From Halomonas sp. (GTDB taxonomy: Bacteria > Pseudomonadota > Gammaproteobacteria > Pseudomonadales > Halomonadaceae), in assembly GCA_003560175.1 (NCBI GenBank), contig PWIZ01000013.1:1-7830 (forward strand): 7,830 bases of DNA. Direction: 5' to 3'. Positions within the stretch are counted from its first letter, which is position 1. Every line of letters starts with the position of its first letter. The translations under genes and the position numbers were made by a program. A model generated the notes under the pieces. The model had not been told where the DNA came from. It worked only from the letters and a program-made list of their open reading frames with translations, and ran no database searches. Of this stretch, positions 1 through 7,830 are shown one piece after another.

Positions 1-2973
<2,973 letters not shown>

Positions 2974-3041
2974 AGGGGGCTCGGGGCTTGGCGGTGAATA
3001 GTCAATGCAGGAAATTCGAGGCTATCCCGGCAATATCGCTC

Positions 3042-3151
3042 GGAGCTGATCCGGCGACAGGTCTCTGCGGGGGCGCTGTGAATACTTCCCTGTACGCTAC
3101 TTTTGCCATCCCTGGCAAAAGACCCCCGCGACGACCTATCCCCGGCGCTCC
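3042..3151 (-). repeat. Long interrupted inverted repeat / candidate structured RNA
   Basis: Seen directly. Plus-strand arms pair in nested order: GGAGC 3042-3046 with GCTCC 3147-3151; CCGG 3051-3054 with CCGG 3142-3145; GACAGGTC 3056-3063 with GACCTATC 3133-3140; GCGGGGG 3067-3073 with CCCCCGC 3123-3129. A single mismatch (3055/3141) and a 3x3 internal loop (3064-3066/3130-3132) separate the inner blocks. The one imperfect pair in the 8-bp block is a G-U wobble in a minus-strand RNA but a C-A mismatch in a plus-strand RNA. That weakly favours function in the transcribed orientation. Inside the closed stem are a 9-bp hairpin and a weaker one. From memory, short hairpins with similar loops recur between genes in marine gammaproteobacteria, so this may be one copy of a genomic repeat family. 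I cannot confirm copy number from one window. No T tract follows, so it is not a standard intrinsic terminator. Confidence 0.7.
3100..3121 (-). repeat. Perfect 9-bp hairpin with GGGA tetraloop
   Basis: On the minus strand CTTTTGCCA (3121-3113) pairs perfectly with TGGCAAAAG (3108-3100) around the four-base loop GGGA, which fits the stable GNRA tetraloop pattern. It sits at the tip of the larger stem, one base from its closing GCGGGGG block. The bases after it (TAGCG) contain no T run, so a terminator reading is not supported. Confidence 0.8.
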
Positions 3152-3176
3152 TCGCTATCGATGGCGACTCGCTGGC

Positions 3177-3803
3177 CTAGAGCAGCGCCAGCTGGCGCCT
3201 GACCGGACCGAAGGAGCGGCGGTGCTCCGGCAGCGCTCCCAGGCGTTCCAGAGCGGCCAGGTGCTCGCGGGTCGGGTAGCCCTTGTGGCGGGCGAAGCCG
3301 TAGTCGGGATGCCGGGCATCGAGGGAGCGCATCTGGGCGTCCCGGGTCACCTTGGCCAGGATCGAGGCGGCGGCGATGGCCGGATGGCGGGCATCGCCCT
3401 TGACCACCGCCTGGCCGGGAACATGATGCCCGGGCAGACGATTGCCGTCCACCAGCAGGTACTCCGCCGCCGGGGCCAGGGCATCGATGGCCCGGCGCAT
3501 GGCCAGATGGGTGGCGTGGAAGATATTGAGCTCATCGACCTCGGCGGCCGAGGCCTCCGCCACGGCGAAGGCCAGCGCCCGCTCGCGAATCTCCAGATCC
3601 AGCGCTTCGCGGCGCCTGGCGGAGAGCGCCTTGGAGTCGGCAAGCCCCGGGATGGGCCGGGCCGGGTCGAGAATCACCGCGGCGGCGACCACCGCGCCGA
3701 CCAGAGGCCCACGCCCCACCTCGTCGACCCCCGCCAGACGCTCGCCGACATAGCGCACCACCAGCGGTGGCAGCTCGCTGGAGCGTCTCCGGGCCGACGT
3801 CAC
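3177..3803 (-). CDS. rnhB: Ribonuclease HII
   Basis: Cytoplasmic RNase HII nicks DNA 5' of single embedded ribonucleotides to start ribonucleotide excision repair, and can remove RNA primers. The 208-residue product is slightly longer than E. coli RnhB (198) because of about 11 extra N-terminal residues. The four acidic metal ligands are present: D27 and E28 in [13 protein letters not shown]119 in VDGNR and D137 in [16 protein letters not shown] (146-155) and HKGYPT also match the family, as does the ending [15 protein letters not shown] chose the GTG at 3803-3801 because it overlaps the lpxB stop as GTGA, a typical coupling arrangement, with a G-rich run (3814-3810) just upstream. In-frame GTGs at codons 15 and 16 are later alternatives. 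A longer frame continues upstream to 4097, but it runs through lpxB and adds nothing like RnhB. dnaE follows after the structured 203-nt spacer. Confidence 0.96.
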   Translation of the reverse strand: MTSARRRSSELPPLVVRYVGERLAGVDEVGRGPLVGAVVAAAVILDPARPIPGLADSKALSARRREALDLEIRERALAFAVAEASAAEVDELNIFHATHLAMRRAIDALAPAAEYLLVDGNRLPGHHVPGQAVVKGDARHPAIAAASILAKVTRDAQMRSLDARHPDYGFARHKGYPTREHLAALERLGALPEHRRSFGPVRRQLALL

Positions 3804-5038
3804 GGCGCACCCCCGCCAACGCTCTTGCCGGTGCTCTCGTCGGCGCGCTCGGGGGCCACGCTGGCCGGCAGCGGCAGGCCCGCCACCAGGGACTCGATGG
3901 CCTCCGCGGCGCGGCGGCTGGCGTCGCGCTGCAGGCCTTGGTGCATCACGGCAAAGCGCGTCTCCAGCTCGGCGCGGCCCGGGGCATCGTCGAGCAGCGC
4001 ACCGAGCCGAGTCGCGATCGCCTCGGCACTCGCCTCGTCCTGGATCAGCTCCGGCACCAGGGTCTCGCGGGCGATCAGATTGGGCAGCGAGATCCACTCG
4101 GTCTTGACCAGTCGCTTGGCCAGCCAGTGGGTGGCCGGCGCCAAGCGGTAGGCCACTACCATGGGCCGGTGGCAGAGCATCGCCTCCAGCGCCGCGGTGC
4201 CCGAGGCGAGCAGCACGGCGTCACTGGCCACCATGGCTTCCCTGGCCTGACCGTCGAGCAGGGTCAGGCGCCCCTGAAGAAGGGGATGTTCGCCCAACAG
4301 CGCCTCCAGTTCGGCACGACGCTCGGGCGTGGCCGCCGGCACCAGCACCCGCAGGTCCGGCCGGGCGGCACAGAGTCGTTCGGCGGCCTCGAGAAAGGTC
4401 TTGCCCAGGAAGCGGATCTCGTTGGACCGGGAGCCGGGCAGCAGCGCCAGCACCTCGCCATCGGCCACAAGACCCAGCTCGGCCCGGACGGCGGTGCGAT
4501 CATTCTCCAGCGGGAGCTCATCGGCAAGCGGGTGGCCGACGAAGGCCACCGGCACACGGTGGTGGGCGTAGAAAGCCGCCTCGAAGGGCAGGAAGGTGAG
4601 CATGGCATCGACGGACTTCACGATGCCCTTGACCCGCCCCTGGCGCCAGGCCCAGACGGAGGGGCTGACGTAGTGGGCGGTGGTGAGACCGGCCTGGCGC
4701 AGCTGTCGCTCCAGGCCCAGGTTGAAGTCCGGGGCATCGATACCGACCATGATATCCGGGCACCACGCCAGAGCATCGGCCCTGAGGGTGCGGCGTACCC
4801 GAATCAGCCCCGGCAGGTGCTTGAGCACCTCCACCAGACCCATCACCGAGAGGGTCTCCAGGGGAAAGCGGCTGTCGATCCCCTCGTGGATCATGCGCGG
4901 ACCGCCGATGCCGCGGAACTCGACGCCGGGATGCCGGGCCTTGAGGGCGCGCATCAGGCCGGCGCCGAGGATGTCGCCGGAGAGCTCGCCGGCAACCAGG
5001 TAGACGCGCCTCACCGCCTGTCGCTCGACCGCGGGCAT
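3800..5038 (-). CDS. lpxB: Lipid-A-disaccharide synthase
   Basis: Peripheral inner-membrane glycosyltransferase (family GT19) that joins UDP-2,3-diacylglucosamine to lipid X, forming the beta-1,6 disaccharide of lipid A. The 412-residue product aligns over its whole core with E. coli LpxB (382). Landmarks: [14 protein letters not shown] (15-28), GIDAPDFN with D101 (E. coli D98), [31 protein letters not shown] with R204 (E. coli R201), [12 protein letters not shown] (276-287) and [16 protein letters not shown] (308-323). The usual small residue or threonine in the GExSGD motif is leucine here. A polar, proline/glycine-rich tail (about 388-412) extends past the E. coli end and overlaps the rnhB start. 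The ATG lies 2 nt after the lpxA stop with no good Shine-Dalgarno, suggesting coupling. A GTG at 5014-5012 (codon 9), preceded by GAGCGACAGG, would give [10 protein letters not shown] and is a credible alternative start. Confidence 0.97.
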   Translation of the reverse strand: MPAVERQAVRRVYLVAGELSGDILGAGLMRALKARHPGVEFRGIGGPRMIHEGIDSRFPLETLSVMGLVEVLKHLPGLIRVRRTLRADALAWCPDIMVGIDAPDFNLGLERQLRQAGLTTAHYVSPSVWAWRQGRVKGIVKSVDAMLTFLPFEAAFYAHHRVPVAFVGHPLADELPLENDRTAVRAELGLVADGEVLALLPGSRSNEIRFLGKTFLEAAERLCAARPDLRVLVPAATPERRAELEALLGEHPLLQGRLTLLDGQAREAMVASDAVLLASGTAALEAMLCHRPMVVAYRLAPATHWLAKRLVKTEWISLPNLIARETLVPELIQDEASAEAIATRLGALLDDAPGRAELETRFAVMHQGLQRDASRRAAEAIESLVAGLPLPASVAPERADESTGKSVGGGAP

Positions 5039-5040
5039 GA

Positions 5041-5808
5041 CTAGCGGATGATGCCGCGGGTCGAGGCCTCGATGGAGGCGGCGAAGGCCTCGGTCTCGGC
5101 AAACTGGAAGCGGCTGCGGATTTCGCCCAGCGCCTGCTCCACGGTGAGCCCCTGGCGGTAGACCAGCCGGTAGGCCTCACTGAGCGCCTTGAGCGCCTCA
5201 TGGGGGAAGCCACGGCGCTTGAGACCCACCAGGTTGAGGCCGTGGGCCTGGGCCGGGTTGCCGTTGACCATCACGTAGGCCGGCGTGTCCTTGGTGATGA
5301 TGGAGCCCCCGCCGGCCATGGCGTGGGTCCCGAAGTGGCAGAACTGGTGCACCGCCGCCAGCCCGCCGAGGATAGCGAAGTCGCCCAGCCTGACGTGGCC
5401 GGCCAGGGTCACCTGATTGGCCAGGATGCAGTCGTTGCCGATCACGCAGTCGTGGCCCACATGCACATAGGCCATGAAGAGGTTGCGCGAGCCGATGGTG
5501 GTCTCGCCGCGGTCTTGGACGGTGCCGCGGTGCAGGGTCACTCCCTCGCGGACGATGTTGTCGTCACCCATCACCAGGCGTGTGGGCTCGCCGGCGTACT
5601 TCTTGTCCTGGCAATCCTCGCCCACCGAAGCGAACTGGAAGATGCGCGTACGCGCACCCAGCACCGTGGGTCCCTTGATCACCACATGGGGACCGATCCG
5701 ACTGCCGGGCCCGATCTCCACGTCGGGGCCAATCACGGTAAAGGGCCCCACCTCGACGTCATCGGCGAGGCGAGCGGCGGGATCGACGAGGGCAGTGGAA
5801 TGGATCAA
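5041..5808 (-). CDS. lpxA: Acyl-ACP--UDP-N-acetylglucosamine O-acyltransferase
   Basis: First enzyme of lipid A synthesis: a cytoplasmic trimer that moves a 3-hydroxyacyl chain from ACP to the 3-OH of UDP-GlcNAc. The 255-residue product (E. coli 262) begins with left-handed beta-helix hexapeptide repeats (about 1-185), including [20 protein letters not shown], and ends with the helical domain ([10 protein letters not shown] to STRGIIR). The catalytic base is H119 in HVGHD (E. coli H125), with H116 and H154 matching H122 and H160. By alignment the acyl-length ruler position (E. coli G173) is G167. The start is TTG at 5808-5806: the TGA of fabZ overlaps it as TTGA, a strong AGAGGAAGG lies 4 nt upstream, and translation gives [12 protein letters not shown], which aligns from residue 1 with the family. 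No in-frame ATG nearby would preserve this N-terminus. lpxB follows after 2 nt. Confidence 0.97.
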   Translation of the reverse strand: MIHSTALVDPAARLADDVEVGPFTVIGPDVEIGPGSRIGPHVVIKGPTVLGARTRIFQFASVGEDCQDKKYAGEPTRLVMGDDNIVREGVTLHRGTVQDRGETTIGSRNLFMAYVHVGHDCVIGNDCILANQVTLAGHVRLGDFAILGGLAAVHQFCHFGTHAMAGGGSIITKDTPAYVMVNGNPAQAHGLNLVGLKRRGFPHEALKALSEAYRLVYRQGLTVEQALGEIRSRFQFAETEAFAASIEASTRGIIR

Positions 5809-6248
5809 GCGACCTTCCTCTCGGCACAGATGATCTCGGCCTCGCAGGCCAGCTCGTCGTCAACGGTCGCCTTGCAGGCGAATTTCCAGATGCCGCGCTT
5901 CTCGCGAATCACATCGGCGCGCAGCTGGAGTCGGTCCCCCGGCATCACCGGGCGCTTGAAGCGCACCTTGTCACTGCCCACCAGGTAGTAGACATAGCCA
6001 TCGGCAGGCAGCTTGTTGACGGTCTTGAAGCCGAGGATGCCACAGGCCTGGGCCAGCGCCTCCAACACCAGCACGCCGGGCATGATCGGGTGGTGGGGGA
6101 AGTGGCCATTGAAGAACGGCTCGTTGATGCTGACATTCTTGTAGGCAACGATGGATTCACCGAGGGCAATCTCCGTGACCCGATCCACCAGCAGAAAGGG
6201 ATAGCGGTGCGGTAGATAGTCTCGAATCTCGTTGATGTCCATTACCAT
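5805..6248 (-). CDS. fabZ: 3-hydroxyacyl-[acyl-carrier-protein] dehydratase FabZ
   Basis: Cytoplasmic hot-dog-fold dehydratase that turns 3-hydroxyacyl-ACP into trans-2-enoyl-ACP in type II fatty acid elongation. It competes with LpxA and LpxD for 3-hydroxyacyl-ACP. The 147-residue product matches the usual length (about 146-151). Catalytic H49 lies in [13 protein letters not shown] and E63 in VLEALAQA, equivalent to E. coli H54 and E68. [16 protein letters not shown] and the ending [11 protein letters not shown] are also typical. Two ATGs lie two codons apart (6248-6246 and 6242-6240). I chose the first because AGAGG at 6261-6257 sits about 8 nt before it. The second gives [16 protein letters not shown], close to the Pseudomonas start, so the ambiguity is only two residues. 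A frame open upstream to 6428 runs into lpxD and is not coding. A sigma70-like promoter lies in the 106-nt gap after lpxD. Its TGA overlaps the lpxA TTG. Confidence 0.97.
   Translation of the reverse strand: MVMDINEIRDYLPHRYPFLLVDRVTEIALGESIVAYKNVSINEPFFNGHFPHHPIMPGVLVLEALAQACGILGFKTVNKLPADGYVYYLVGSDKVRFKRPVMPGDRLQLRADVIREKRGIWKFACKATVDDELACEAEIICAERKVA
5813..5821 (-). promoter_or_regulatory. Ribosome binding site deciding the lpxA TTG start
   Basis: The minus strand reads AGAGGAAGG (5821-5813), 4 nt before the TTG at 5808. It lies within the last codons of fabZ. It is the clearest Shine-Dalgarno in the window and supports use of the rare TTG start, together with the TTGA stop/start overlap and the family-like N-terminus. 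Confidence 0.75.
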
Positions 6249-6275
6249 CGTCACAACCTCTGGGGTGTCGGTAGC

Positions 6276-6292
6276 CCCGCCTTCCCGGCGGG
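6276..6292 (-). repeat. Short GC hairpin in the fabZ leader
   Basis: On the minus strand CCCGCC (6292-6287) pairs with GGCGGG (6281-6276) around the loop GGGAA. It lies in the predicted fabZ leader, about 28 nt before the chosen ATG and upstream of the AGAGG site. No T tract follows. It could be chance in GC-rich DNA. Confidence 0.4.
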
Positions 6293-6330
6293 TGCGAGCC
6301 AAGCGGCCGGGGCCGTCGGGCAAGCGGTGG

Positions 6331-6358
6331 ATTATAGCGCTCCGGGCGCCACCCTCAA
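6331..6358 (-). promoter_or_regulatory. Internal sigma70-like promoter upstream of fabZ
   Basis: The minus strand carries an exact TATAAT (6336-6331) 16 nt downstream of TTGAGG (6358-6353, 4 of 6 matches to TTGACA). The -35 overlaps the lpxD stop codon. Transcription would start near 6324, giving a leader of about 75 nt before fabZ. An exact -10 is rare in such GC-rich DNA and it falls in the largest gap between lpxD and rnhB. It would let fabZ-lpxA-lpxB-rnhB(-dnaE) be expressed apart from the bamA-skp-lpxD part. Prediction from sequence only. Confidence 0.6.
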
Positions 6359-7392
6359 CCGCCACGCTCCTTTTCGAGGCGCGCCAGCCGCTTGGCGATG
6401 TCGTCGAGCTGTTTGAAACGCACGGCATTCTTGCGCCACTGGGCGTTCTTCATCGCGCCGGTACCGGACGAGTAGACTCCCGGCTCGTGGATCGAATTGG
6501 TCACCAGGCTCATCCCGGTGACCTGGACGCCATCGCAGATCGTCAGGTGGCCGGAGAGCCCTACGCCGCCGCCCAGCATGCAGTGCCGACCCACCTTCGT
6601 CGAGCCGGCGATGCCCACGCAGCCGGCCAGGGCGCTGTGGTCACCGATCTGCACGTTGTGGGCGATCTGCACCTGGCTATCGATCTTGACGTCATTGCCG
6701 ATCAGGGTGTCGCCCAGGGCGCCGCGGTCGATGCTCGAGCAGCTGCCCACCTCGACGTCATCGCCCAGCACCACCCCGCCGAGCTGAGCGATCTTGTGCC
6801 ATCGGGACCCGTCGTGGGCGAAACCGAAGCCGTCTCCGCCGATCACACAGCCGCTGTGCAGGATGACCCGCTCACCGATCACCACCCCGTGGCAGACGGT
6901 GACGTTGGCGTGCAACCGCGTGCCCGTACCGATGACCGCGTCCGCCCCGACCACCGCGCCGGGGCCAACGATCACCTCATCGCCCAGGATCGCGCCGGCC
7001 TCGATCACGGCATTGGCGCCTACCTCGACCCGCTCACCCACGGTGGCGCTGGGGTCCACCACCGCCGAGGAGTGCACGCCGGCGGCCTCGCGGCTCGCCA
7101 GAGGGTCGAGAAGCCGCGACAGTGCCGCGTAGCCCAGATAGGGGTTCTCCAGCTCCAGCCGGGCGGCCGGGCAGGTCTCGCCATGCTGCGGATGCAGCAG
7201 CACCGCCGCCGCCCGGGTGCCAGTCAGATCCTTCAGGTAGGCGCGGTTGGCCAGGAAGGCGACCTGATCCGGGCCGGCCTCCTTGAGGGTGGCCAGCCCG
7301 CTGACGCGGCGGTCGGCGTCGCCGACCAGCCGGGCGCCGAGCCGACTGGCCAGTTCACCGAGGGTATAGATGGGGGTATCGCGTCGGGTCAT
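6355..7392 (-). CDS. lpxD: UDP-3-O-(3-hydroxyacyl)glucosamine N-acyltransferase
   Basis: Third step of lipid A synthesis: a cytoplasmic trimer that transfers a second 3-hydroxyacyl chain from ACP to the 2-amino group of UDP-3-O-acylglucosamine. The 345-residue product (E. coli 341) has the N-terminal uridine-binding domain (about 1-105), with F46 and Y52 in [10 protein letters not shown] at the spacing of E. coli F43 and Y49. A long hexapeptide-repeat beta helix (about 106-315) follows, for example [20 protein letters not shown]. The catalytic histidine is H245 in VQIAHN (E. coli H239). [12 protein letters not shown] and [11 protein letters not shown] are family signatures, and a C-terminal helix ([15 protein letters not shown]) closes the protein. 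The ATG at 7392-7390 follows the skp stop by 23 nt, with only a weak Shine-Dalgarno. Its TGA at 6357-6355 overlaps the putative -35 of the fabZ promoter. Confidence 0.97.
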   Translation of the reverse strand: MTRRDTPIYTLGELASRLGARLVGDADRRVSGLATLKEAGPDQVAFLANRAYLKDLTGTRAAAVLLHPQHGETCPAARLELENPYLGYAALSRLLDPLASREAAGVHSSAVVDPSATVGERVEVGANAVIEAGAILGDEVIVGPGAVVGADAVIGTGTRLHANVTVCHGVVIGERVILHSGCVIGGDGFGFAHDGSRWHKIAQLGGVVLGDDVEVGSCSSIDRGALGDTLIGNDVKIDSQVQIAHNVQIGDHSALAGCVGIAGSTKVGRHCMLGGGVGLSGHLTICDGVQVTGMSLVTNSIHEPGVYSSGTGAMKNAQWRKNAVRFKQLDDIAKRLARLEKERGG

Positions 7393-7415
7393 GGCGAGAG
7401 TCCGCTGCAGCCGGC

Positions 7416-7830
7416 TCAGAGCAGGGTATTGAGGATCTGTGTGACTTCACCGGTCAGGTCGGGCAGGTCCTGACTGGCGTGCAGCACGCCCTGGGGCTCG
7501 ACGAGCACATCGATGCCGTGGCGAGCGATCACCTGCTCCACGGCCTGCTCGAGGCGAGACTCGGCCTGCTGCAAGAACTGCTGCTCGGCCTGCTGCTGTG
7601 TCTGCATGATTTCACCGGCCAGGCGATTGAGCTCAGTCACCTTGCGATTGGCCTCCTGGCGCTCGCTGTCCGTGAGGCTACTGGCGCGTTGCTGAAGCTG
7701 GGAGAGTTCCTGTTCGAGAGCCTCTGCCTGGCGCTGCTGGCTACCGATGCGGCTCTCGAGTTCGCTCACGGAGCGCTGGGCGGCATCGGTCTGCATCAGC
7801 GCCCGGCGCCAATCCAGAACGGCCACGTCA
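7416..7830 (-). CDS. skp: OmpH/Skp family periplasmic chaperone, 5' end cut off
   Basis: Skp is a periplasmic trimeric chaperone that holds unfolded outer-membrane proteins on the way to BamA. The window holds 137 full codons starting at DVAVLDWRRAL, matching the first strand of the mature protein. The Sec signal peptide and true start lie just beyond 7830. A GTG at 7826 opens the visible frame, but it is an internal valine and not the start. A long, Gln/Glu/Ala-rich coiled-coil segment (about visible residues 15-100, for example LEQELSQLQQRASSLTDSE) corresponds to the tentacle arms. The C-terminal body strands follow (HGIDVLVEPQGVLHASQDLPDLT), ending in VTQILNTLL. Length after signal removal is close to E. 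coli Skp (141). Coiled-coil proteins diverge quickly, so the call rests on the OmpH-like ends and on its place directly before lpxD. Confidence 0.93.
   Translation of the reverse strand, partial: DVAVLDWRRALMQTDAAQRSVSELESRIGSQQRQAEALEQELSQLQQRASSLTDSERQEANRKVTELNRLAGEIMQTQQQAEQQFLQQAESRLEQAVEQVIARHGIDVLVEPQGVLHASQDLPDLTGEVTQILNTLL

Larger units (their letters stand above)
2974..3176 (-). other. rnhB-dnaE intercistronic spacer (203 nt)
   Basis: Noncoding stretch between the rnhB stop and the dnaE ATG. Genes on either side of rnhB are joined within 2 nt or overlap, so this gap is conspicuous. Most of it (3042-3151) is one long imperfect inverted repeat, described separately. Between that and dnaE lies a weaker stem (CGAG at 3017-3020 with CTCG at 3039-3042, extended by a few bulged pairs) and a roughly 25-nt leader without a good ribosome binding site. 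No convincing -35/-10 pair was found reading toward dnaE, and no hairpin followed by a T tract. dnaE may therefore be transcribed from upstream through this structure, or from a promoter I cannot recognise. Confidence 0.8.

Noticed and set aside
2999..3007. TTGACT just upstream of dnaE as a -35 element
   Set aside because: The next 16-18 nt are C-rich and lead into GAGCCC and the dnaE ATG. No -10-like hexamer is present and there would be no room for a leader.
3089..3118. dnaE promoter with -35 TTGCCA in the hairpin
   Set aside because: TTGCCA matches TTGACA at 5 of 6 positions, but the bases 17-18 nt downstream (GTACAG/TACAGG) are a poor -10, and the TTGCCA is explained by the palindrome.
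3100..3121. Intrinsic terminator after rnhB
   Set aside because: The 9-bp stem is followed by TAGCG on the minus strand and by ACCCCC on the plus strand. With no T run on either side it does not meet the usual model.
3804..4097. N-terminally extended RnhB (start at 4097)
   Set aside because: The extension lies wholly within lpxB in a different frame, is Arg/Ala/Gly-rich noise, and is not found in the RNase HII family.
2988..5044. Plus-strand open frames opposite rnhB and lpxB (2988-4151 and 3767-5044)
   Set aside because: They are antisense shadows of rnhB and lpxB in GC-rich DNA, cross gene boundaries without regard to them, and resemble no protein family.
6249..6428. N-terminally extended FabZ (start at 6428)
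   Set aside because: The extra residues read through the lpxD 3' end in another frame and across the promoter-bearing gap. FabZ homologues start at the MVMDINEI region.
6370..7080. Tandem DNA repeats in lpxD
   Set aside because: The recurring GTC/ATC/GGC pattern encodes the protein hexapeptide repeats of the beta helix. The nucleotide units are too diverged to be a separate DNA repeat.
5200..7473. Plus-strand open frames opposite lpxA, fabZ and lpxD (5200-5988 and 6232-7473)
   Set aside because: The periodic His/Asp/Gly/Val texture simply mirrors the hexapeptide repeats of LpxA and LpxD on the other strand.

Overview
The window is a conserved block of envelope and DNA-replication genes from a GC-rich gammaproteobacterium, and every gene lies on the minus strand. 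Read in the direction of transcription (high to low coordinate) the order is skp (5' end cut off) - lpxD - fabZ - lpxA - lpxB - rnhB - dnaE (3' end cut off). This is the classical gammaproteobacterial bamA-skp-lpxD-fabZ-lpxA-lpxB-rnhB-dnaE-accA order, so bamA should lie just above position 7830 and accA beyond position 1. High GC, a Pseudomonas-like FabZ N-terminus ([16 protein letters not shown]) and the character of the rnhB-dnaE spacer suggest a Halomonas-like member of the Oceanospirillales/Pseudomonadales side of the class. The genus is inference only.

Layout. 7830-7416 encodes nearly all of mature Skp, the periplasmic outer-membrane-protein chaperone. 7392-6355 is lpxD. A 106-nt gap carries a good sigma70-type promoter (exact TATAAT) and a short GC hairpin. 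6248-5805 is fabZ, 5808-5041 lpxA (TTG start inside the fabZ stop), 5038-3800 lpxB and 3803-3177 rnhB (GTG start inside the lpxB stop). The 203-nt rnhB-dnaE gap is the only substantial noncoding stretch. 2973-1 is the first 991 codons of dnaE.

How the genes work together. LpxA, LpxD and LpxB perform steps 1, 3 and 5 of lipid A synthesis (LpxC and LpxH act between them). FabZ makes the enoyl-ACP that feeds membrane phospholipid and draws on the same 3-hydroxyacyl-ACP pool as LpxA and LpxD. Skp delivers outer-membrane proteins to the Bam machinery. RNase HII removes ribonucleotides from DNA and DnaE is the replicative polymerase subunit. All catalytic residues looked for are present, and no frameshift or mobile gene was seen.

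The least ordinary part is the rnhB-dnaE spacer. On the minus strand, positions 3151 to 3042 fold into a long interrupted stem (5, 4, 8 and 7 bp blocks). It encloses a perfect 9-bp hairpin with a GGGA (GNRA-type) loop and a second, weak hairpin with the same loop. It looks like a multi-hairpin intergenic repeat or a structured intercistronic RNA. I saw no evidence of an undescribed multi-gene system; the genes are core genome.
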